In this document: positions 1 through 7,196 of the stretch, piece after piece
Layout of the letters: each line of letters begins with the position of its first letter
How positions within the stretch are numbered: position 1 is the first letter of the stretch
DNA from: Bacteroidales bacterium UBA3653
GTDB taxonomy: Bacteria; Bacteroidota; Bacteroidia; Bacteroidales; Paludibacteraceae
Length of the DNA stretch: 64,000 bases
Direction of reading: 5' to 3'
Assembly (NCBI GenBank): GCA_002373505.1
Contig: DFKE01000014.1
Coordinates: 283,590 to 347,589 of the forward strand
Notes under the pieces: generated by a model
What the model saw: only the letters and a program-made list of their open reading frames with translations
What the model was told of the DNA's origin: nothing
Database searches by the model: none
Program-made: the position numbers and the translations under genes

Positions 1-11
1 TTCGTTCAACT

Positions 12-1013
12 TTACTTTACCTCGGCGCCGAGGATGTTCAACTGCTTGCCATCCATCAGGATGAGGACTTGTCCGTCACGAAGAACTTTCTTCGCTGCTT
101 TGTGCGATTGAGCGTTGTCAATTCCTTGATAGTCGCTATCAGGACGGGTGACGAGACGTACGGAGACGCCATTTCCCCTTCTGGAAGCGCCGTCGCTGGC
201 AAGGAGACTCTTATTGTCAAACTCCATTGCGTACTCGGTGTATCCATTTCTCGCAGTAGAAGAAGCGTAGTAGCCGAAGTCATTCGGATAACGGATCTCT
301 CCACCTGTGAGATATCCCATAGCCGGGAAGAAGACAGCACCGGCTTCTTCCATTATATTCCATTGGGCAAGGGTGTATTTGTTGTCATTATAGTTGGTCT
401 GCATATCGAGATTCAGATTCCGCCATCCGTTGCCGGTCTCATACTCCATATAGCAATCCGTGCCGGGCTTGAAGGTTACGCCAGAGGGGAGAACCCACTC
501 GTCCGGGAGCAAGATAACACCTTTGTACAGGTTATCAATCGTAGCGAAACCGAACAGTTTGCCCGCGTTCGGACGCGACTCGATGATATATACCCACTCC
601 TCATGGGTGAGCACGCGCCAGAGTCCGGCAAAATTGCCTCCGTTTTTGATGGGGTTGTAGATTCCCCAGTCTGCATAGGCATAATCGCCGGTCAAGTTGT
701 TGTTCTCATTACCGCCTACAAAGTAGTCAGCCGGATCGGCGGAGGTAGAAGTAGGCTGGTACTCATTGGCACCGCTGTTCCAACCGCTGGTCCCCCAACC
801 GAAATACGCGAGTGCGTCATTATCGGCTTTATACTGGTAGGCCGCGAACGACCATTTACTTGTCATTTCATGATACTGGAGGAGTCCCTGCGAGAAATGA
901 ACGCTGTCTCCGTTAGTGTTGATGATGAACTTGCCTGAGAGTTCGCCCTCAATAGCGTGGGCTGCAAAGGTGCTTGCAGCAAGCACCAAAGCTGAAAGTA
1001 AAAATTTCTTCAT
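12..1013 (-). CDS. FISUMP-like secreted protein
   Basis: Secreted protein of 333 aa that I place, with reservation, near the Fibrobacter succinogenes major paralogous (FISUMP/DUF1566-like) fold. The pattern WRVLTHEEW early, GVILLPDEWVLP in the middle and GYYASSTARNG with a closing VRLVTR segment is typical of that group. I start at the ATG at 1013 (MKKFLLSALVLAASTFAAHA, a clear signal peptide); the 25 upstream codons of the longer frame look non-coding. The last ~25 residues (VLRDGQVLILMDGKQLNILG) resemble the short C-terminal tails of exported Bacteroidales proteins. It is the last gene of the minus-strand surface locus, 78 bp after the Big_2 lipoprotein. Ligand and function are unknown. Confidence 0.75.
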   Translation of the reverse strand: MKKFLLSALVLAASTFAAHAIEGELSGKFIINTNGDSVHFSQGLLQYHEMTSKWSFAAYQYKADNDALAYFGWGTSGWNSGANEYQPTSTSADPADYFVGGNENNNLTGDYAYADWGIYNPIKNGGNFAGLWRVLTHEEWVYIIESRPNAGKLFGFATIDNLYKGVILLPDEWVLPSGVTFKPGTDCYMEYETGNGWRNLNLDMQTNYNDNKYTLAQWNIMEEAGAVFFPAMGYLTGGEIRYPNDFGYYASSTARNGYTEYAMEFDNKSLLASDGASRRGNGVSVRLVTRPDSDYQGIDNAQSHKAAKKVLRDGQVLILMDGKQLNILGAEVK

Positions 1014-1091
1014 ACGTAACTTTTTTTTATAATTAAAAAATAGGCTGTACCGGAATGTCGCTCGTACGGCATCCCGGTACAATGGCATTTA

Positions 1092-2648
1092 TTAGAATGC
1101 GATGATTGCGCGGACTACGTCGCCTTCGTTGTCTTCTCCTTTCTGGCCGGATACGTATGGCCAATAGCCATCAATTTTAGTCATGCGGGCATGCATCTTT
1201 CCATCTGCTACACCTACATTAGCATATATCGAAGCAACCAGTATGGAAAGCCCAACACCTACACGGGCACCGTTTACCTGCTCGGGAGTGACATTATCAT
1301 ATCCTCTGATTGCCAGGAATACTTCATAGCGCTCATTAATAGTCTCGGCGTAGTTCTTGTACTCCTGGTACTTGTCACCGGCATTGTCTTTGAGCCAGCT
1401 ATCCCATCTTGCTTCAATCTCCGCCGCTTCGTCGGCCGGGCGTCCTTCGCCTGTATTGCATACATAGCAGCACTCGAAGAAATCGCCGCAGCTCATAGAA
1501 CTGCATATCTCTTTGAACGGACAATATGCATCGGTAGCAGAAGCGATAGCATACTCATCCGTCGTAGGCAGGAGATCGGCACCCTGCACTTTCTGAAGCG
1601 CAGCGTTAACAACTGCTACATTGTCATTGTTGTGGTTGATGAGCGGATTCATATCGTCATCCACTTGGGAGTTATTGAAATCGCTCGGTTTGGTAAGCGC
1701 GGTATTGACCATCAGTGCCGCCTCAAAGATAGAGGGCACATACCAGCGCGAAGTAGTCAGCGGCGCCTCAATGTCTTTCACCAGATTCATGGCGTTGATA
1801 TAGAACTCGAAGGGGAATCTACCTTCAGGGTCATACTCGCGCGTATATTGCTCCAGCACGGAAGTATAGGTGTAGCCACCCAATCCGCAGAAGCCATCAC
1901 CGGCCCATAAATCTTTGTTCTCAAAATACGGACGGATGAGCTCCGCATAAGAAGAATGCTCAATACCCCACTCAGTCAGCGAACCGGAGTTGTCACAGAG
2001 AGGTCCGTTACCCACATTCATAAAGACTTCTTCCAATGAAGCGTATTCCATATCCGTACCAAGGAAATAAGAATGGAAATCCTTCATCCATTCGCCTGCC
2101 TTGCCTTGCTTGATAGACATTGCCAGACCGTGGGTGCAGTTCGGATAATCCACCTCGAGGATCGGGTCGAAGAGAGAAGCGTTGCCGAGCCAGTAGATCA
2201 CCGCAATCACTTTCTTGCCATTAGGATTTGGATTCTCGCCCCAGGAGCCGTCATCGTAGATATAATCTCCTACTTTCGCGGGCGCCAGGATCGTGATGGA
2301 AGCCACCGCCGGCTTTACCTCCGGGTACTCGTTAATAGAGACAGTGACCGTAGCGGAACCTTCTGCCAGAGCGGTAACCCTACCTTTGCTGTCCACTTTG
2401 ATAACTTTCTCGTCGGAAGAGGCCCACGCGAGCGTGTAGTTGACATTGACGTTGGAGGGGGTGACGGTATATTGGATGAGAGCCGTCTCTCCTTCGCTCA
2501 TGAAATACTCCTGGAAAGCGTCCGCCAGCCTGATCTGCTGCGGTACTACTTCCTCGCCTTGGGGAATGGGTTCATTTTCTTTGTCTTTACAAGACGCCAT
2601 GGCAAAGACTACTGCTGCCAGGGACATGAAATAAAAAATCTTTTTCAT
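1092..2648 (-). CDS. Big_2-domain surface lipoprotein
   Basis: Lipoprotein of 518 aa. The leader MKKIFYFMSLAAVVFAMASC gives a lipobox with Cys20. Residues ~40-115 form a bacterial Ig-like (Big_2) domain with the usual WASSDEKVIKVDSKG and GRVTALAEGSATVTV strands. The rest (from VGDYIYDDGSW) is a long domain seen in Bacteroidales surface lipoproteins, with the pattern KVIAVIYWLGN followed by CTHGLAMSIKQGKAG; I do not know a defined function for it. The C-terminus (GYWPYVSGQKGEDNEGDVV) recalls fimbrillin-like or FISUMP endings. It lies 10 bp after the outer-membrane barrel gene, so the two are probably co-transcribed. Likely exposed on the outer membrane. Confidence 0.75.
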   Translation of the reverse strand: MKKIFYFMSLAAVVFAMASCKDKENEPIPQGEEVVPQQIRLADAFQEYFMSEGETALIQYTVTPSNVNVNYTLAWASSDEKVIKVDSKGRVTALAEGSATVTVSINEYPEVKPAVASITILAPAKVGDYIYDDGSWGENPNPNGKKVIAVIYWLGNASLFDPILEVDYPNCTHGLAMSIKQGKAGEWMKDFHSYFLGTDMEYASLEEVFMNVGNGPLCDNSGSLTEWGIEHSSYAELIRPYFENKDLWAGDGFCGLGGYTYTSVLEQYTREYDPEGRFPFEFYINAMNLVKDIEAPLTTSRWYVPSIFEAALMVNTALTKPSDFNNSQVDDDMNPLINHNNDNVAVVNAALQKVQGADLLPTTDEYAIASATDAYCPFKEICSSMSCGDFFECCYVCNTGEGRPADEAAEIEARWDSWLKDNAGDKYQEYKNYAETINERYEVFLAIRGYDNVTPEQVNGARVGVGLSILVASIYANVGVADGKMHARMTKIDGYWPYVSGQKGEDNEGDVVRAIIAF

Positions 2649-2658
2649 AATTGTTACC

Positions 2659-3606
2659 TTATAGATAATAGTTTAACGACAATTGGAAACCGATGTTCTC
2701 CGTACCGTAGAGGCAGGACCAGCTACCCGGGCTGACGAGCAGGTTATACTGCTCCACCTTGCCGGAAAGGGTGCTCAGACCCTCCATGACGGTATAAGTC
2801 TGCGGACGGAAGGTGAACATAACCGGGGAGAAAGTGACTGCCGCACCAAGCGAGATACGGTCCTGGAAGAACCACTCGATACCCATATCCATGGCGACGC
2901 CTATACCGTGGTGTACGCCGGAGTTATTGGTCTTGAGGGGGCGCGCCCAGCCTATACCCTGCGCAGCCGCAGCTCCGTGGTCGGGGTTCAGGGCAGCCGA
3001 AGCACCGTTGATCCATCCCGAATACGGCATCGAAGACGGAATGGGATTGCTATAGGTCATGGCATTGCCGTACGCGAAATTCAGCTTGCCGCCGCCGATA
3101 GCATAGAGGAGGCTGAAGCCCATGGTGAATTTCACTTTCTTACCTTTGACAAACTCCGCACCGAGGACGAGGTTACCGGAGGTGAGGTCGGATTTGACGG
3201 CGTCCGTCACTTTGTTCTCGGAAGCGGGATCCAGCAGCACTGCCGCATCGTCCTGTACGTACTCGGAATAATGAATATGCGAACCGCTGAAGCCCAACGC
3301 CATACGCAGGTTCCAGTTCTGCTGGATGCGGTATTTGGCGCGGATGGCGAGCACCGGGTCCTGAGAGAGGGCATAGAGCTGTTTCTCGATAGCCATACTG
3401 CCGGAGATAGTACCGTTGACCGCCGTACCGGCTTTCGGTTGAACGGTCAGTCGCGAAGCGAGGCTGACGGGGTTGAAAGTGATACCTATTGCCCAGGAGC
3501 CTACGCCCGGCTCATTCCACTCTTGCGGTTGCGCTTTCTCGTCCTTGGCATAGAGCATCGGAAAAGCTATGAGCGCTGCAAGAAGGGTTGATAAAATCTT
3601 TTTCAT
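2659..3606 (-). CDS. outer-membrane beta-barrel protein
   Basis: Protein of 315 aa with signal peptide MKKILSTLLAALIAFPMLYA, followed by alternating amphipathic strands (for example SWAIGITFNPVSLASRL, FTMGFSLLYAIGG, ISLGAAVTFSPVMFTFRP) and a terminal aromatic strand GFQLSLNYYL, as expected for a BAM-inserted barrel. I use the ATG at 3606 rather than the TTG at 3615. It sits in the middle of the lipoprotein locus and may anchor or transport for it. No specific family recognised. The upstream gap is filled by an AT-rich tandem repeat. Confidence 0.7.
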   Translation of the reverse strand: MKKILSTLLAALIAFPMLYAKDEKAQPQEWNEPGVGSWAIGITFNPVSLASRLTVQPKAGTAVNGTISGSMAIEKQLYALSQDPVLAIRAKYRIQQNWNLRMALGFSGSHIHYSEYVQDDAAVLLDPASENKVTDAVKSDLTSGNLVLGAEFVKGKKVKFTMGFSLLYAIGGGKLNFAYGNAMTYSNPIPSSMPYSGWINGASAALNPDHGAAAAQGIGWARPLKTNNSGVHHGIGVAMDMGIEWFFQDRISLGAAVTFSPVMFTFRPQTYTVMEGLSTLSGKVEQYNLLVSPGSWSCLYGTENIGFQLSLNYYL

Positions 3607-3672
3607 AACTTTCAATTTTCAATTTTCAACTTTCAATTTTCAATTTTCAACTTTCAATTTTCAACTTTCAAT
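3607..3672. repeat. AT-rich tandem repeat TTTCAATTTTCAAC
   Basis: The whole gap between the small lipoprotein gene and the barrel gene is made of TTTCAATTTTCAAC-type units about 7-14 bp long. The repeat runs right up to the ATG of the barrel gene and the stop region of the preceding gene. Similar arrays, each with its own unit, lie in other gaps of this window. Confidence 0.85.
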
Positions 3673-4194
3673 TTACTTCGGTTGCTCCAGATCGGGGCTG
3701 GAGGTGTAAGCCACGGCTGCTACCTCGAGAGCATAATAATAGGATTTACCCGCAGCGAGGTTCTGTTTGGCTACTTCGCCGAAGAAATCCGCATCGGTCA
3801 GTTCCCAATTCTTGGAGACCGTATTTTTGGCGTAAGTAGCCAGATCGAGCGAGAAAGAACATACGACTTTGACTTCGTCAATGATCACCTTGCCGGGTTG
3901 GAGGGGCAGGTCGATAGTGAAGTAGCCGTCTTCGTTGGTCTTCAGGGCATAATGGGTGTAAGCCATCTGGCCTTCGGCGTCCTTCATACCGTAGTAGAGG
4001 ACGAGGTCCTGGTCGGTCAGCAACTCGGGTTTCTGGGCTTCGCCTTTGCCGTTGTTGACTGTGTAACGGGCGTAACCGCTTACCGTCACTTTGTCCTTGA
4101 GGCCCTTGGAAGAGACCTGCGTCGGCTGCAAGTTCTCACAGCCGGTTGTGATCAGGGCAATAACTGCCACTGCTAAAAAAAGGATTTTTTTCAT
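3673..4194 (-). CDS. small lipoprotein, function unknown
   Basis: Lipoprotein of 173 aa, starting at the ATG at 4194 (MKKILFLAVAVIALITTGC, lipobox Cys19). The 43 upstream codons of the open frame are the leader duplicated from the neighbouring BACON gene and are not likely coding. The mature part begins GLKDKVTVSGYARYTV and contains DGYFTIDLPLQPGK, which suggests a small all-beta domain like carboxypeptidase-regulatory domains; I infer this from strand pattern only. Its leader is nearly identical to that of the BACON gene upstream, so the two may share regulation. Confidence 0.65.
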   Translation of the reverse strand: MKKILFLAVAVIALITTGCENLQPTQVSSKGLKDKVTVSGYARYTVNNGKGEAQKPELLTDQDLVLYYGMKDAEGQMAYTHYALKTNEDGYFTIDLPLQPGKVIIDEVKVVCSFSLDLATYAKNTVSKNWELTDADFFGEVAKQNLAAGKSYYYALEVAAVAYTSSPDLEQPK

Positions 4195-4272
4195 TGTTGT
4201 GTTAATTTTGTTTGTTGTTATATAGGGTTGATTTTTCAAAATACCTTGTAAGGGTTTTGTAAGGGGCAATAC
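4195..4272 (-). promoter_or_regulatory. duplicated leader, copy 1
   Basis: About 75 bp upstream of the small lipoprotein gene repeat almost exactly the region upstream of the BACON gene at 5578. Read on the minus strand, both contain two direct copies of CCCTTACAA, then GGTATTTTGAAAAATCAACCCTATA, then the start codon. The TATTTTG stretch may be a -7 box. Either a shared promoter/UTR or an edge of the duplication that produced this locus. Confidence 0.6.
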
Positions 4273-4306
4273 GTGGTCAAGTGCTGTTATGAGCACTATT
4301 GTTCTG

Positions 4307-5578
4307 TTATTTGTCAATTCCATGCATCAAATTCGGCACCCCTTGTACATATGCAGCCAGGAACGGCGTATAGCCTCCGGCACTGTTCACGAAGCAGTAG
4401 CCGAATTGGGTACTTCCCGAAGTGTTTTCATTGAAGTGCAGTGTCACCGTAGCATTTCCCGAACCGGATGACTGGTTCACGGTAGCCCAATTGGAATAAT
4501 TACCGTCCCATTGGAATGTAATCGCCCAGGGGATATTCGCCTCGATTTGTAGCGTGAAGTCGTGCGCTTCCGCTTTCTTCCAACCGGTAAATACATTATC
4601 ACCGGTGCCATAAACCGAAACTCCTATATAGGGATATTTCTGATAGACCGTTACCGTCTGCTCCTGATCGCCGTTCGAGAAGGTGACAACTATTGGCAAT
4701 CCCCGTTCATCTTTACGGTTGTAAAAATAGTTACCAGTTGCAGACATTCCATATAGCTCTTCCAAGTTCTCCTCACTCAGATTGAACTTCTCTACGGTGA
4801 TGGTAGCGGAGTTACCGGATTTGGAGACAGAGACGTGCGGGTCATTGCATGCGACAGTCCATTCGGCTTCGCTCTCCACATTGACGGTGACGCTTCCTCC
4901 GCTGACCGCTACGTCCGCTTCCGTCTTGTCGAGCTTCAGTTGGGCCACTTTCTTATATCCGGCGCGGCTGACCAAGACGTAGTATTTTCCTTTACCCGCC
5001 GTGAACGTGATGTTCTGCGAAATAGGCGTCTCGTCCTCCGTTCCTTCTACGGTGAGCGTGAGCGTAGCGTCGCCGCTTCCGGAGGTGGCACTGAGTGATG
5101 CCCATTCGGAGTTTTCCAGCTCAGCCGTCCATTCGGCATTGCTCTTGACCACTATCTCGTAAGTGCCGCCTTCTGCCGGAGCCTCTATATTCTTCGGCGA
5201 AACAGAGAACGACACCGACGGATCAGGCCCGGGCAGGTCTTTCTTGGACACATTTACCGTACAGGTTGCTTCGAACTTGCCGCAGGTGGCGGTGATAACA
5301 GCCGTACCGGTCCGGTCGGCAGTTACTAATCCTTCCTCATCGACGGAAGCCACACGCTGTTTGTCGCTGTACCATAACACTTTCGGCGCTGTCTCTTTCG
5401 CCTCCTCCGGTTCGTATTTCACGTGGAGTTTGACGCTCTCGCCCTCCTCCAGCGTAACGGAACTCGGTGCGAGTTTGATGCCCTGCAAGCTGATGGCGGG
5501 TTCTTCGGGCTGCTTGGGTTCGCAGGCTGTAAACAACATTGCTACTACAGCCACGGATAGAATAAGAATTTTTTTCAT
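4307..5578 (-). CDS. BACON-domain lipoprotein, copy A
   Basis: Lipoprotein of 423 aa: signal and lipobox (LFTAC, Cys19), Big_2 domain at ~30-110, then three BACON-like domains at ~120-210, ~213-315 and ~318-412. Each BACON unit shows the family signature of a strand ending NAEW/EAEW/NIPW followed by an SGSGDATLTL-type strand and a closing aromatic-rich strand. BACON domains are known in Bacteroidota surface lipoproteins and enzymes and are thought to bind carbohydrate or mucin, or to act as spacers. No catalytic domain is present. It is a tandem paralogue of the gene at 5677-6948, nearly identical over the first ~260 residues and diverged in the last domain. Confidence 0.88.
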   Translation of the reverse strand: MKKILILSVAVVAMLFTACEPKQPEEPAISLQGIKLAPSSVTLEEGESVKLHVKYEPEEAKETAPKVLWYSDKQRVASVDEEGLVTADRTGTAVITATCGKFEATCTVNVSKKDLPGPDPSVSFSVSPKNIEAPAEGGTYEIVVKSNAEWTAELENSEWASLSATSGSGDATLTLTVEGTEDETPISQNITFTAGKGKYYVLVSRAGYKKVAQLKLDKTEADVAVSGGSVTVNVESEAEWTVACNDPHVSVSKSGNSATITVEKFNLSEENLEELYGMSATGNYFYNRKDERGLPIVVTFSNGDQEQTVTVYQKYPYIGVSVYGTGDNVFTGWKKAEAHDFTLQIEANIPWAITFQWDGNYSNWATVNQSSGSGNATVTLHFNENTSGSTQFGYCFVNSAGGYTPFLAAYVQGVPNLMHGIDK

Positions 5579-5655
5579 TTATGTTAATTTTGTTTGTTAT
5601 ATAGGGTTGATTTTTCAAAATACCTTGTAAGGGTTTTGTAAGGGGCAATACCTAC
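5579..5655 (-). promoter_or_regulatory. duplicated leader, copy 2
   Basis: Near-identical to 4195-4272, including the doubled CCCTTACAA motif. It lies directly upstream of BACON copy A and separates it from copy B. Confidence 0.6.
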
Positions 5656-5676
5656 CCAAATATTGTTGCGCGAACA

Positions 5677-6948
5677 CTATTGCCAGCCATGAAAAATATT
5701 AGGCTCTCCCTGGAGATAGGCAGCCATGAACGGCGTATAGCCTCCGGCACTATTTACCATGCATAAGCCGGATTGCGTATCTCCCGAAGTGTTTTCCTTG
5801 AAATGCAGCGTCACCGTAGCATTTCCCGAACCGGATGACTGGTTCACGGTAGCCCAGTTGTATTGATTGTTATCCCAGCTGAATTCAATCGTCCATGGGA
5901 TATTGGCCTCGATCTGCAGCGTGAAGTCATGTGCTTCCGCTTTATTCCAATAAGTCCACCCCTCTTTATCAGAACCATAAATTGAAACTCCTATGTATGG
6001 GTATTTCTGATAGACCATACATGTCACAGAGTTGTCGCCGTTCGAGAACAAGACGGGTATAGGCAATCCCCGTTCATCTTTATGGATGTAAAAATAGTTA
6101 CCAGTTGCAGACATTCCATATAGCTCTTTGAAGTTCTCCTCACTCAGATTGAACTTCTCCACGGTGATAGTAGCGGAGTTACCGGATTTGGAAATAGAGA
6201 CGTGGGGGTCGTCGCAGGTGACATTCCATTCGGCTTCGCTCTCCACATTGACGGTGACGCTTCCTCCGCTGACCGCTACGTCCGCTTCCGTCTTGTCGAG
6301 CTTCAGTTGAGCCACTTTCTTATATCCGGCGCGGCTGACTAAGACGAAGTATTTTCCTTTGCCCGCCGTGAACGTGATGTTCTGCGAAACCGGAGTTTCT
6401 TCTTCTGTTCCTTCAACAGTAAGTGTGAGCGTTGCGTCGCCGCTGCCGGAAGTGGTATTGAGGGATGCCCAGGTGGAGTTCTCCAGCTCAGCAGTCCATT
6501 CTGCATTGCTCTTGACCACTATCTCGTAAGTGCCGCCTTCAGCAGGAGCCTCTATATTCTTCGGAGAAACAGAGAACGACACCGACGGATCCGGCCCGGG
6601 CAGGTCTTTCTTGGACACATTTACCGTACAGGTTGCCTCGAACTTGCCGCAGGTAGCGGTGATAACAGCCGTACCGGTCCGGTCGGCAGTTACTAATCCT
6701 TCCTCATCGACAGAAGCCACACGCTGCTTGTCGCTGTACCACAGAACGGCGGGCGCTGTCTCTTTCGCCTCCTCCGGTTCGTATTTCACATGGAGTTTGA
6801 CGCTCTCGCCTTCCTCCAGCGTGACGGAACTCGGAGCGAGTTTGATGCCCTGCAGGGTGATAGCCGGTTCTTCGGGCTGCTTGGGTTCGCAGGCGGTGAA
6901 GAAGATGCCTAATGTTGCCATGAGGGCAAAGAACAATAGTTTTCTCAT
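5677..6948 (-). CDS. BACON-domain lipoprotein, copy B
   Basis: Lipoprotein of 423 aa, same length and architecture as copy A: lipobox IFFTAC with Cys19, Big_2 domain, then three BACON-like domains. The signal peptide (MRKLLFFALMATLGIFFTAC) and the C-terminal domain (WTYWNKAEAHDFTLQIEANI onward) differ from copy A while the centre is almost unchanged. That suggests a recent duplication with diversification at the exposed end, or gene conversion of the centre. It is the first structural gene after the regulator and has its own TAATTTTG -7 box at 7025-7032. Confidence 0.88.
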   Translation of the reverse strand: MRKLLFFALMATLGIFFTACEPKQPEEPAITLQGIKLAPSSVTLEEGESVKLHVKYEPEEAKETAPAVLWYSDKQRVASVDEEGLVTADRTGTAVITATCGKFEATCTVNVSKKDLPGPDPSVSFSVSPKNIEAPAEGGTYEIVVKSNAEWTAELENSTWASLNTTSGSGDATLTLTVEGTEEETPVSQNITFTAGKGKYFVLVSRAGYKKVAQLKLDKTEADVAVSGGSVTVNVESEAEWNVTCDDPHVSISKSGNSATITVEKFNLSEENFKELYGMSATGNYFYIHKDERGLPIPVLFSNGDNSVTCMVYQKYPYIGVSIYGSDKEGWTYWNKAEAHDFTLQIEANIPWTIEFSWDNNQYNWATVNQSSGSGNATVTLHFKENTSGDTQSGLCMVNSAGGYTPFMAAYLQGEPNIFHGWQ

Positions 6949-6959
6949 TGTTTGATGTT

Positions 6960-7013
6960 GTTTGAAGTTAGTTATAATGGTTTGGCGGCGGAGCCGCTTG
7001 TTTGAAGATAGTT
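6960..7013. promoter_or_regulatory. hairpin flanked by direct repeat in leader
   Basis: Between the -7 box and the ATG of BACON copy B, the 14-bp sequence GTTTGAAG(T/A)TAGTT occurs at 6960-6973 and 7000-7013, on either side of a GCGGC-GGA-GCCGC hairpin (6985-6997). It would lie in the 5' untranslated region and could act in mRNA stability or translation control. Confidence 0.45.
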
Positions 7014-7024
7014 GATTTTGCGGG

Positions 7025-7032
7025 CAAAATTA
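7025..7032 (-). promoter_or_regulatory. -7 box TAATTTTG of BACON copy B
   Basis: TAnnTTTG is the Bacteroidota housekeeping -7 element. On the minus strand TAATTTTG lies 76 bp upstream of the start codon, with the TTATCATAA-type boxes just upstream of it at 7076-7127, where an activator would bind. Confidence 0.6.
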
Positions 7033-7075
7033 CTGCTTTTTTTCGAATAAATAGTTAGCACAAAATGCAAAAGTT

Positions 7076-7127
7076 TTATCATTTTGTGCGCGCTTATCAT
7101 AACGTGCAATTTTTTATCATAAAATTA
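7076..7127. promoter_or_regulatory. tandem TTATCATAA boxes, BACON side
   Basis: Three related boxes: TTATCATTTTGTGC at 7076, TTATCATAACGTGCAA at 7094 and TTATCATAAAATTA at 7114, spaced 18-20 bp. The same box occurs twice upstream of the adjacent regulator gene. The spacing of about two helical turns fits binding by an AraC-type dimer. Inferred operator; the protein is probably the product of 7197-8918. Confidence 0.6.
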
Positions 7128-7143
7128 CAGAAAAATACATAAT

Positions 7144-7176
7144 AAAAGCGATATACAACATTTGTACACCGCTTTT
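7144..7176 (-). terminator. possible terminator of regulator gene
   Basis: AAAAGCG (7144-7150) pairs with CGCTTTT (7170-7176), and the loop contains further complementarity (ATATACAACA / TTTGTACAC). It lies 20 bp after the stop of the regulator gene on the minus strand, and AT-rich sequence follows. Confidence 0.4.
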
Positions 7177-7196
7177 CACTAATTTTATTAAAAAAA

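Noticed and set aside
69..938. Long plus-strand open frames opposite minus-strand genes (also near 2683-3591, 9342-10640, 11122-12063).
   Set aside because: They mirror the codon pattern of the real genes on the other strand, have no promoters, and show no recognisable protein features.
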